From contig JADKHH010000033.1 of assembly GCA_016721905.1 (NCBI GenBank), positions 186,001 to 250,000 on the forward strand: a stretch of DNA of 64,000 nucleotides, given 5' to 3'. Positions 9,177 to 18,124 of this stretch are shown here, piece after piece. How positions within the stretch are numbered: the stretch's first letter is position 1; each line of letters begins with the position of its first letter. A program made the position numbers and the translations under genes. The stretch comes from Candidatus Opimibacter skivensis (GTDB taxonomy: Bacteria > Bacteroidota > Bacteroidia > Chitinophagales > Saprospiraceae). The notes beneath the pieces were generated by a model. It did no database searches and was not told the origin of the DNA. It worked only from the letters and a program-made list of their open reading frames with translations.

Positions 9177-11219
9177 ATGAACAAAGCCAAACCGATCACC
9201 ATCCTCTCCGACTATGACATCACCCTGTTTCAGGGCGGTAATCACTGTCGGTTGTATCAAAAACTAGGCTCCCATGCCACAGAAGTAGACGGAATCAAGG
9301 GCGTATCCTTTGCGGTCTATGCGCCTGCCGCTAATAAAGTTTCTGTCATTGGCAATTTCAACCAATGGCGTGCCGGAACGCATGAACTCTATCCGCGATG
9401 GGATAACTCAGGGGTATGGGAAGGTTTCATTCCCGACCTGGAGCCTGGAACACTATACAAATATGCGATAGCGTCTCACACCGGATGGAAAGGAATCAAA
9501 GCCGATCCATACGGCAGGCTCCACGAACATCCACCAATGACGGCTTCTGTCATCTGGCAAGATAAGCATCAATGGAAGGATGAAGACTGGATGACACATC
9601 GTCATCAACGTAACCGATTAGGTGCAGCTATCTCTACCTATGAAATGCACCTGGCCTCATGGAGAAAAAACGGCGATGGGACTCCTTTGAGTTATCTACA
9701 GTTGGCTGAACAACTACCAGCTTATCTCAATGAAATGGGTTTTACGCATGTTGAATTCATGCCGGTGATGGAGCATCCGTATGATCCCTCATGGGGTTAT
9801 CAGATCACAGGCTTCTTTGCACCCACGAGTCGCTTTGGTACACCCGATGATTTCAAATACCTGATTGACCAATTGCATCAGCACAATATCGGAGTGATCC
9901 TGGATTGGGTGCCATCGCATTTCCCTACCGATGGCCATGGCCTTGGTTATTTTGATGGAAGTCATGTGTATGAGCATCCGGATACCCGCAAGGGTTTTCA
10001 TCCGGATTGGCAAAGCCTGATCTTTAATTATGGGCGCAACGAAGTCAAATCATTTCTGATCAGTAATGCACTCTACTGGATTGATGAGTATCATGCTGAT
10101 GGTTTGCGCGTTGATGCTGTGGCTTCTATCGTCTATCTGGATTATTCGAGAAAAGAAGGTGAATGGGAACCCAATAAATTTGGCGGAAGAGAATACCTGG
10201 AAGCGATTGATTTTCTCAAAGCGATGAATGAAACGGTGTATCAATACCATCCGGATATCATCACCATCGCTGAAGAGTCCACTGATTTTCCTGGTGTTTC
10301 ACGCCCCACATATTCAGGTGGCCTGGGCTTTGGTATGAAATGGATGATGGGATGGATGCACGATACACTTGGCTACTTCAAGCAGGATCCGCTCTATCGC
10401 AAGCATCACCACAACCAGATCACATTTAGCATGATCTACCAGTATTCTGAAAACTATGTACTTCCGTTTTCACATGACGAAGTGGTACATGGTAAAGGAA
10501 CGCTGCTCAGCAGGATGCCTGGCACCGGAAAAGATCAGTTTGCAAACCTGCGCCTGATGCTGGGCTATATGTTTACACACCCAGGTGCCAAGTTGCTATT
10601 CATGGGATGTGAATTTGGTCAGCGCAATGAATGGAATTTCGCAACGCAACTGGAATGGGGCAACCTCGACTTTGAATCACATGCCGGTATCATGGCATGG
10701 ACCAAAGCAATGAATCATCTCTATCAGCATGAACGTGCCTTGCATGAATGTTGTACAAAACCGGAAGGATTTCAGTGGGTGCGTGTGGATGATTATCAGC
10801 AAAGTGTGCTGGCCTATGAACGCATCGGATTAAATCCAGACAAAAAAGTATTAGTCATTCTCAACATGACCCCAGTGGATCGTCCGCAATACAGGATTGG
10901 CACTGAAGAGCATGGTGAGTGGACACTACTTAACCACTCTGACAAACCGGAGTATTGGGGCCAGGGAAGGGACGTGCCTGAAAAAGTTGTGATCGAAGAG
11001 ATGGCGTGGGAGCATAAGACGCGTTCGATGGAATTTGCTTTGCCTGGGTTGACGGTTGTTATATATAAGTGGCAGAAAGCAAAGGGCGGAGAGGGGAAGA
11101 GCAAAGCGAAGGCTGTGCATAAGGCGAAGGCAAAGACTAAGAAAAATCCATTAACCATCCCCTCTAAACTTTCAAACAAGAAGTGCAAAGCGAAGCCAAA
11201 GAGAATACTAACCTGCTAA
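9177..11219 (+). CDS. glgB: 1,4-alpha-glucan branching enzyme with a Lys-rich C-terminal tail
   Basis: Makes alpha-1,6 branches in glycogen. An N-terminal CBM48 module (~20-120; VYAPAANKVSVIGNFNQW) is followed by the GH13 barrel: nucleophile region DGLRVDAVASIVYLDY (Asp ~309), acid/base region ITIAEESTDFPGV (Glu ~364) and SHDEVVHGKGTL (Asp ~433). The family's normal end is near MEFALPGLTVVIYKW (~630). Here about 48 Lys/Ala-rich residues follow, then TAA at 11217. The same frame continues as Lys-rich coding after that stop, so the stop may be an error or a recent mutation. No other glycogen gene is adjacent. Confidence 0.96.
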   Translation: MNKAKPITILSDYDITLFQGGNHCRLYQKLGSHATEVDGIKGVSFAVYAPAANKVSVIGNFNQWRAGTHELYPRWDNSGVWEGFIPDLEPGTLYKYAIASHTGWKGIKADPYGRLHEHPPMTASVIWQDKHQWKDEDWMTHRHQRNRLGAAISTYEMHLASWRKNGDGTPLSYLQLAEQLPAYLNEMGFTHVEFMPVMEHPYDPSWGYQITGFFAPTSRFGTPDDFKYLIDQLHQHNIGVILDWVPSHFPTDGHGLGYFDGSHVYEHPDTRKGFHPDWQSLIFNYGRNEVKSFLISNALYWIDEYHADGLRVDAVASIVYLDYSRKEGEWEPNKFGGREYLEAIDFLKAMNETVYQYHPDIITIAEESTDFPGVSRPTYSGGLGFGMKWMMGWMHDTLGYFKQDPLYRKHHHNQITFSMIYQYSENYVLPFSHDEVVHGKGTLLSRMPGTGKDQFANLRLMLGYMFTHPGAKLLFMGCEFGQRNEWNFATQLEWGNLDFESHAGIMAWTKAMNHLYQHERALHECCTKPEGFQWVRVDDYQQSVLAYERIGLNPDKKVLVILNMTPVDRPQYRIGTEEHGEWTLLNHSDKPEYWGQGRDVPEKVVIEEMAWEHKTRSMEFALPGLTVVIYKWQKAKGGEGKSKAKAVHKAKAKTKKNPLTIPSKLSNKKCKAKPKRILTC

Positions 11220-11450
11220 ACTTTTAAGCAAAAGGCTGAGGATGAGAAGAAGGCGAAGGCTCAGCTAAATGAAACTAAACTCTCTAAACCTGCTAAACTT
11301 TCTAAACAAAAGGCTGAGCGTAAGCAAGAGGCTAAGGAAAAAACTGTGCGTAAAGTACTTCTAAAAAAATCTGCACCCAAAGCAGCTGTAAAGCAGGTGA
11401 AAAAGAAATAATAGAAACTACAGGTCCGATTACTAAACGAAAATAAATTT
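11220..11450 (+). other. In-frame Lys/Ala-rich continuation of glgB, then a short spacer
   Basis: After the glgB stop the same frame stays open to TAA at 11409-11411 and reads as a Lys/Ala/Glu-rich tail (KQKAERKQEAKEKTVRKVL; APKAAVKQVKKK). The phrase CCTGCTAAACTTT..AAACAAAAGGCTGAG occurs near 11213 and again near 11290, so the tail grew by local duplication. If translated it would lengthen GlgB to about 744 residues. TAAATTTG at 11442-11449 matches a -7 box but lies directly before the next start codon. Confidence 0.5.
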
Positions 11451-12008
11451 GTGATCTCTACCCATCGGCTACACCTACGTGATATAGTCATGTCGGACCT
11501 CAATGACATTCACCTACTTCTCTCCCTCCCTGAAACTGACAGATACAATGTGCTGGGCTTACCGGATGCTATCGATGTAACTCAAAAATGGGTTGAAGAA
11601 TGGATCAGCGCACAATCGATGGAGCCGAGGATTTCGTATACACTATGCATGGCTCACCGGGATACAAATACATTTGCAGGACTCATTGCACTTGTAAAAG
11701 GCAAAGCAAATTACCGGATTGCCGAAGTATGGTTTAAAACCCTCCCAACCTTTTGGAACCAGGGCTATACCACCGAAGCGCTGGGTGAGCTTCTGAGATT
11801 TGGATTTACAGACCTAAATCTGCACCGGATAGAAGCCGGATGTGCTGTAGAAAACATTGCTTCTATCAAAGTACTTGAAAAAGCAGGCATGATACGTGAA
11901 GGTCTGAAACGGAAACTATTACCTATTCGTGGACAATGGTTTGATGGCTATGTATATGCACAGCTGGAGGATGATTTTTTCAATCAAGGCCATCCTCCAG
12001 CCGTGTAA
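11451..12008 (+). CDS. GNAT acetyltransferase of the RimJ/RimL type
   Basis: A 185-residue protein with the RimJ/RimL N-terminus (ISTHRLHLRDIVMSDLND) and the family core FWNQGYTTEALGELLRFGF, then HRIEAGCAVENIASIKVLEKAGM, which forms the acetyl-CoA binding fold. The start is a GTG; later starts would remove the conserved strand 1. It probably acetylates an amino group of a protein or small molecule, but the substrate cannot be read. It ends two bases before the stop codon of the convergent gene at 12011. Confidence 0.9.
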   Translation: MISTHRLHLRDIVMSDLNDIHLLLSLPETDRYNVLGLPDAIDVTQKWVEEWISAQSMEPRISYTLCMAHRDTNTFAGLIALVKGKANYRIAEVWFKTLPTFWNQGYTTEALGELLRFGFTDLNLHRIEAGCAVENIASIKVLEKAGMIREGLKRKLLPIRGQWFDGYVYAQLEDDFFNQGHPPAV

Positions 12009-12010
12009 TA

Positions 12011-13744
12011 TTATTTAGCACATGTATCATAAATCCGAAGAGCCTCTACCATTTGTCCGGCATTCGCAAATGTTTTTAGACGTGGGCTGAGTGCCTGTCC
12101 GGCAGGAGCAGGTTTTTTAGTCTTGACATATTCATAGGCTTCCGGACAGTCTTCTACGTTCTTAGACATCGTGGGTGTATAACCCATCAGTCCGTCAGCA
12201 TAGAGATATTCTTTACTGGCTTTATTATACACCAGCATTTCAGGAACCAATGGTTCATCAGTTGCCAACAAGCCTTTGGCATACATAAATGGTGGATGTA
12301 CGATCACCACCGCCGTACGTTTATAGTCCACCACTTTTTCGACAATAGCATTTTTCATTTCCAGACTGGCAATACCGGCACTAATCCGCACATCCTTGAC
12401 CTGGTACATTTGTTTGCCGATCAGCAATGAATCCAGCAGCGTGTAATCTAATGAAGCGGCTACTACCTTACGACCGTCCGCTTTTCCAAAGCGAATATAT
12501 TTTGGCTCTCTGAAATCAGGCACCTTGGTTGTGCTTTCAAACACCATATAACCTGTCTCCTTTGTACCACCCTTTTTATGCAAGACTGCCGGCTCCACGA
12601 TACTGGCGGAGGTCACGCCCAGCGCACCATTGAAATCATCAAACTTGCTCACATCACCGGATGCATAGGCGGCCTCCCGCACTGCTTCAGCCTCGCCGGA
12701 TCTTGTCTTTTCTTCTTCTGACAGAGCGAGTTTGAAGTGTTGGCCGGGACGATTCAATTTCTTGAGCTTAGCGGTAAACTTGGACAGATTTTCAGACATA
12801 GTCTTACCTGTATTGGGAGTTACATCACCAGACGCCATCATATTGACATATGTCCGTGAATTGTCAAAATCATCCATCCAGTAATAAGCTGTAGCCAGAT
12901 TATAGCGCATGGCAAAATTCATTTTTTTCTCATCCTTGTTGGCCGGATCATATTTTTTCTCCTGCTCAAGCCAGAAGGCAACAATCGGTTGCATCGCAGC
13001 TACAAAGGCACTATTGTCCTCAGGTGTCATTAACGAAAAGGCTTTCTGAACATCAGCCTTTATCCGATCAAACTTGCTGAGATCAGGATGATCTTTAGTA
13101 GTAAGCGTTTCAAAATTGACTTTAAATGTTTTCGTCGGCAACCCAAAATCATAGTTGAGCTGGTTACGCATATTCTGGATGTTGCTAGCCAGGATACTTC
13201 TCAGGCTCTGATTAACTTTGCCGGTACTTTCAAAATCAATTTTATAACCACTATTCGCTTCATCTACTGTTCTGTAGGCAGAGGTGGATATTTTCTCCGT
13301 GTAGGTCACAATTTCATCTTCGAGTGTCGTGCCCTTATAGTCGATAATCTTATAACTGCTGGAGATAAACACATCATGGTAATAGGAATACTCCTTATAC
13401 TTTGTTCCATCCTGTCCGGTCTTCTCTACGGTACTGAGGTTCTTAGCTGAAGCACTCGGTCCGCCCGCATTGACCTGGATAGAGACACTACCGCCTCCTG
13501 CAACTTTATTATAGCCATCCAGCGTCATGGCTTGCTTGACATCCATCAGCGTATAACCATATTTGCTTAACAAGGCCGCGTCACCATCCACCTTGATATC
13601 ATACGTACTGAAGGTAGGATCGAGACCAATGTTTGGAAGCTGGAGATAACGGGCTTCAACTTCAAAGTCTTTAGTGTTGAGTTTTTGCGCCCATAGGTTG
13701 GAACAAAGAAATGTACAAAGGGAAAAAAGGATGAGTTTATGCAT
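12011..13744 (-). CDS. Secreted protein of unknown function
   Basis: A 577-residue protein I do not recognise. It has a clear Sec signal peptide (MHKLILFSLCTFLCSNLWAQ). The middle part (about 280-310, MRYNLATAYYWMDDFDNSRTY) looks like a TPR-type helical pair, preceded by a helical region with FSLMTPEDNSAFVAAMQP. The rest is mixed alpha/beta with several predicted strands and no catalytic motif I can name. There is no T9SS domain and no lipobox Cys, so a periplasmic location is most likely. A TATATTTG promoter box lies about 50 bp upstream. It is transcribed alone. Confidence 0.85.
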   Translation of the reverse strand: MHKLILFSLCTFLCSNLWAQKLNTKDFEVEARYLQLPNIGLDPTFSTYDIKVDGDAALLSKYGYTLMDVKQAMTLDGYNKVAGGGSVSIQVNAGGPSASAKNLSTVEKTGQDGTKYKEYSYYHDVFISSSYKIIDYKGTTLEDEIVTYTEKISTSAYRTVDEANSGYKIDFESTGKVNQSLRSILASNIQNMRNQLNYDFGLPTKTFKVNFETLTTKDHPDLSKFDRIKADVQKAFSLMTPEDNSAFVAAMQPIVAFWLEQEKKYDPANKDEKKMNFAMRYNLATAYYWMDDFDNSRTYVNMMASGDVTPNTGKTMSENLSKFTAKLKKLNRPGQHFKLALSEEEKTRSGEAEAVREAAYASGDVSKFDDFNGALGVTSASIVEPAVLHKKGGTKETGYMVFESTTKVPDFREPKYIRFGKADGRKVVAASLDYTLLDSLLIGKQMYQVKDVRISAGIASLEMKNAIVEKVVDYKRTAVVIVHPPFMYAKGLLATDEPLVPEMLVYNKASKEYLYADGLMGYTPTMSKNVEDCPEAYEYVKTKKPAPAGQALSPRLKTFANAGQMVEALRIYDTCAK

Positions 13745-13792
13745 GTTAGTTGGTTTGTGAAAGTTTCAATGATTTCTGGATGACCAGCGCTG

Positions 13793-13800
13793 CAAATATA
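13793..13800 (-). promoter_or_regulatory. -7 box upstream of the 577-residue secreted protein gene
   Basis: TATATTTG on the minus strand matches TAnnTTTG and lies 49 bp before the ATG at 13744. No -33 TTTG was found at the expected distance. Confidence 0.4.
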
Positions 13801-13897
13801 CCATTTAGGTCGAATCGGGCTTTGAGCCCAGGAGGGTTGCACCCTTGTGTTAATTGCCCTTTACCCTAATTTTACCTGAAATTTCCTATCATTGACC

Positions 13898-16595
13898 ATG
13901 ATTTCCTCCATACGTACATTCTGTTTCTTCTTAGTTATCAACCTGGTTTTCACAGGTTTACTCCAGGCTCATGAAGTGGTTCTTCCTCCTGGTTTTCGCC
14001 GCAGTCCTTGTAGCCCAGGAACTTGATCCCACCGCGATGGCCATATCTCCAGACGGCCGCATATTCATTACCGAGAAGTCAGGCAGAGTGAGGGTCGTAG
14101 ATAATGGCCAATTACTTCCAGATCCCTTTCTGGTCCTTGAGGTCGACAATTACAATGAAAGAGGTCTCAGTGGAATAGCTTTTGATCCTTCATTTGAGGA
14201 GAATGGATACCTCTACCTGTATTACACCGTCAAAGGCGCTAATCACAATCGTGTGAGCAGGTTTACAGCCGATGGTAATTATGTAGTGGCTGGAAGTGAA
14301 ACGATACTTCTCGATATCGACCCTTTAGCCAGCACGGTCCACAATGCTGGTTCCATGTCTTTTGGCCCGGATGAAAAACTGTATATCTCCATAGGTGATG
14401 GTGCCAATGGTAACGCATCGCAAGACATGAATTCGCTACTCGGCAAAGTCATCCGCATCAACGCTGATGGATCTATTCCGGAAGACAATCCATTTTATAA
14501 TGAAACGACAGGAATCTACCGGGCTATTTATGCGCTGGGGCTTCGCAATTCTTTTTCAATGGCGTTTCAACCCGGTACCGGTCGCTTGTTTGCTACTGAA
14601 GTAGGAGCTGCTTCGTGGGAAGAAATAAATGAAATCCTTCCCGGACATAATTATGGCTGGCCGCTCATCGAAGGACCTATCAATGGCCAAACGCCTCCGG
14701 ACAATTACATGGAACCCGTCTTCTCCTACAATCATAATGCAGGTTGTGCCGCAGTGGGTACTGCATTCTACAACCCGGAAGTATCCATGTTTCCACCCAT
14801 CTATGACGGCAAATTTTTCTTTGCGGACTACTGCAGGGGTTACATCAAATTTATGAATCCGGACATACCGGGCATCGCCTCTTTTTTTGCAACCGGCATT
14901 GATCGTCCACTCAATCTTCTGGTAGCTCCCGATGGTACTATGTATTATCTGGCACGTGCCGGCATCGGCGGAGGATCACAAGAAGACAATACTGCGAGTG
15001 AAGAAGGAACCCTATGGCGTATTTTTTATACCGGTTCCGGTGCCCCTTTCATCTCTGTCAATCCACAATCACTCCTGGTATCTGAAGGCGAACAAGCACG
15101 CTTTGCTATTTCAGCTTCTGGTGATGAACCACTCGCCTATCAATGGCAAAAAAATGGTGAGGATATTCCAGGAACAAATTCATCCGAATACATTATCCTG
15201 AGCACCACGTTACAAGACAGCGGAAGTGTATACCGTTGCATTGTCAACAATGGATCAGGAACTGATACATCAGCAACTTGCATACTTCGTGTCACCTCCA
15301 ATACACGTCCTGAGCCGGAAATCATCACTCCCGTAGCCGGAACCACCTATCGAGCCGGGGATACGCTTTTCTTCTCAGGCAGAGCATTGGATATGGAGCA
15401 AGTCGAATTGAATGGTGATGGAATGCGTTGGAAAATAGATTTCCATCACAACGTCCATACACATCCGGGTCTGGTTTCTACCACCGGCATTACAGAAGGT
15501 GAATTTATAATTCCATCCGTCGGTGAGACTTCTGATAATGTTTGGTATAGAATTCATCTCAACGCTACAGATCAAGGAGGTCTCAACAAAAGTGTGACCA
15601 GGGATATTTATCCTGTGAAGACAATATTCCATGTGCATACCATCCCGGATAGTCTGCCTGTATATATCGAAAGTGATTACTTGACTTCACCGGTGAGTGA
15701 TACCAGTGTGGTCGGAATCATCAGACAGATCGGTGTATTACCATCTATTCTCGATGGTGATACGATATATGTGTTCAGAGAATGGAGCGATGGGGAAACA
15801 CAACCTACAAGGTCCTTTCCGGCAGCCGATGATACACTGACATATACGGCCATGTACGAAGCCATTCCGATTGGTGATGGCACCGGACTCAGGGCTTATT
15901 ATTATGACAACCCACCCTATGATCCAAACTATTATCCACCATACCTATTGACCAGGATTGATACCATCATTGATTTTAATTGGGGCGAAGCCTCACCTGA
16001 CAATGCGTTGTTTGGCGAAGATTTCTGGATCGTCAGATGGGAGGGGTTTGTCGAACCCTATTTTACGGATAGCATTCATTTTCATGTGACCGGTGATGAT
16101 GGGGTCAGGCTATGGGTAGATAACCAACTCATCGCTAATGGATGGATAGCACAAGCACCAACAGAATACACAGGTTCGATCAAGCTCGAAGCAGGTGTAA
16201 AATATCCTGTTCGTCTCGAGTTCTTTGAACAAGGCGGCGGTGCGGTTTGCAGGATGGCCTGGAGCAGCAACCGAATGGCAAAGAACATCATTCCAAAGTC
16301 TCAGCTTTTCCCTGACAATTCAACGAGTACTCATGAAGGATATGATGAAGGTGGATTAATCCTCTACCCAAATCCAGTGCAGGACATACTGGTAGTCGAA
16401 ATGCGTGATCCATCAGCAGGCATCAGGGAGATCCAGGTGTTGGGGCCTCTTGGCCAGGTGCTGATGCAAAAAACAATAGAAGTCGGTCAGCCTGTCATGC
16501 AATTGGATCTTCGAGGATTGTCGAATGGAATGTACTGGGTTAAATACATAGCCAGGCAAGGACAAACTGTGGCCTTGCCATTTTTTAAATTATAA
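13898..16595 (+). CDS. Secreted PQQ-type sugar dehydrogenase-like protein with Ig, PA14 and T9SS domains; frame break near the start
   Basis: From about residue 25 the protein is a six-bladed propeller of the glucose/sorbosone dehydrogenase family (AISPDGRIFITEKSGRVRVV; NAGSMSFGPDEKLYISIGDG; ALGLRNSFSMAFQPGTGRLF). Then come an Ig-like domain (~360-440), a PA14 domain (~640-790; FHVTGDDGVRLWVDNQLI), which often binds sugars, and a T9SS type A sorting domain (LILYPNPVQDILVVEM). An ATG at 13898 encodes a signal peptide and the family start HEVVLPPGF; the rest lies in the next frame from about 14000, so one base is extra near 13997-14003. The ATG at 13971 gives an uninterrupted product of 874 residues that also looks like a signal peptide. 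Confidence 0.88.
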
Positions 16596-16651
16596 TCTTT
16601 CTTCTTTAACTATCGTCGCAAACCAGTGCTGCGCATTTTCAAACTGAACAG

Positions 16652-17431
16652 ATGAATACATTACAAGCCATCATCATCGCTATCGTCGAAGGACTGACAG
16701 AATTTCTCCCGGTATCCTCGACAGGGCACATGATCCTGGCTTCTACCCTGATGGGGATTCATGAAGATGCTTTTGTCAAGACATTCGAAATCGCCATTCA
16801 ACTCGGTGCTATCCTCGCGATCGTCATGCTCTATGCAAAACGTTTCTTACAAGGCTTAACCATTTACTACAAACTCTTTGTTGCGTTTCTACCTACCGCT
16901 GTAATCGGCTTTCTGGCCTATGACTTTATCAAAACATATTTGTTCAATCCAACAGTAGTTGCCATTTCATTGATCATCGGTGGTATCATCCTGATCCTGG
17001 TGGACAATAAAGTAAAGGAGCGGAAAAGCACTACTGATGTACTGGAGAGCATTGATTACAAACATGCTTTCTTTATCGGACTTATCCAGTGCTTCTCTAT
17101 GATCCCTGGTGTCTCCAGGGCCGCTGCCACAATCATCGGCGGGGTCTTCAATGGCCTTGATAAAAAACAGGCTACTGAATTTTCTTTCCTGCTGGCTGTG
17201 CCTACGATGTTTGCTGCGACAGGATATGATCTGCTCAAGACCCCTCTCACTTTTACAGGAACCGAAGTTTTCCTGCTGGGCCTCGGACTGATTATCGCTT
17301 TCATCACGGCCTGGATTGCTGTCAAGGTATTTTTAAAACTGGTGGAGCACTATGGCTTTAAGCATTTCGGTTATTACCGGATTGTCATCGGCGTCATCTT
17401 CCTCATCTGGATGAATAAGGCGGTCTTATAA
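16652..17431 (+). CDS. uppP: Undecaprenyl-diphosphate phosphatase
   Basis: Recycles undecaprenyl diphosphate to the carrier lipid for peptidoglycan and surface glycan synthesis; an integral inner-membrane enzyme of the BacA/UppP family. The 259 residues include the signature EGLTEFLPVSSTGHMIL (~14-30) and PGVSRAAATIIGG (~152-164), which carry the catalytic Glu, Ser and Arg. It is complete, and its 3' end (17321-17416) is matched at about 83 % by a fragment at 40282-40377 in the same orientation, with the 23-kb minus-strand block between them. Confidence 0.97.
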   Translation: MNTLQAIIIAIVEGLTEFLPVSSTGHMILASTLMGIHEDAFVKTFEIAIQLGAILAIVMLYAKRFLQGLTIYYKLFVAFLPTAVIGFLAYDFIKTYLFNPTVVAISLIIGGIILILVDNKVKERKSTTDVLESIDYKHAFFIGLIQCFSMIPGVSRAAATIIGGVFNGLDKKQATEFSFLLAVPTMFAATGYDLLKTPLTFTGTEVFLLGLGLIIAFITAWIAVKVFLKLVEHYGFKHFGYYRIVIGVIFLIWMNKAVL

Positions 17432-17601
17432 TACCGGAGATAAAGGATGATCATGCTATTCCTTATGAACCGAAGCAAACAATCAGTTCAGGAAAGAAGT
17501 CCGGCAAAACCGCAGGTGATTGCTACCACCCAAAAATAATCCCAGCAGGAAATCCATAATGCCTTGTGTGAAACATTACTTGAATTGATCTCCTGCCAGG
17601 A

Positions 17602-18111
17602 CTATACCAAAGGGTGCAATGCAGATTTTGGGGTTTTTGGTTCCTGGGTTCGATCCTTTTGGCCTAGAAGCAATAGCAAACACGTTTTCGACTTTCTGGT
17701 GTATTGAGCAGTCAGTCCATTGCGCAAAGCGATAGTGCAATCATCCGGTTGTATCGCAGTGATTTTATGTTTATGTATGAGAAAGGAATTATGCACTCGG
17801 ACTAAATCATCACAAGCACATTGTTTTTCCCAATATTTTAATGTCCGCGAAGTCATGAGTTCTGCACCGCCATCCAGGTAAATCATAGAGTAATTGTTCA
17901 TCGCCTTGATCATCTGGATCTCGCTGACATGGACCATCCGGTATTGGCCCCGCACAAACACGCTGATCACCTTGTCTATCTGCTGCTGATGTATATGGAT
18001 CATCTCATCCAGTTTGATCTGGATTATCTGCAGCTGGTGCCGTAACCTGTCAATCTCCAACTGAAGGGAAACTTCAGTACCTGGCAGATGTAATACCTGG
18101 GCAGTTCTCAT
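17602..18111 (-). CDS. LytTR-family DNA-binding regulator without a receiver domain
   Basis: A 169-residue protein. The N-terminal ~50 residues form a Leu/Ile-rich helix (LEIDRLRHQLQIIQIKLDEM) that is probably a coiled-coil dimerisation helix. Residues ~55-150 are a LytTR domain (HVSEIQMIKAMNNYSMIYL; DDLVRVHNSFLIHKHKITAI). The usual receiver domain is absent. Its start is 14 bp after the stop of the giant beta-helix gene on the same strand, so the two are probably cotranscribed, and it is a natural candidate to control the shared motif upstream of the two giant surface-protein genes; that link is inference. Confidence 0.9.
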   Translation of the reverse strand: MRTAQVLHLPGTEVSLQLEIDRLRHQLQIIQIKLDEMIHIHQQQIDKVISVFVRGQYRMVHVSEIQMIKAMNNYSMIYLDGGAELMTSRTLKYWEKQCACDDLVRVHNSFLIHKHKITAIQPDDCTIALRNGLTAQYTRKSKTCLLLLLGQKDRTQEPKTPKSALHPLV

Positions 18112-18124
18112 ATTGCTTTACCTT

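Noticed and set aside
13971..13973. ATG as the only start of the sugar dehydrogenase-like protein
   Set aside because: It drops the conserved VVLPPGF start encoded just upstream in another frame; kept only as an alternative.
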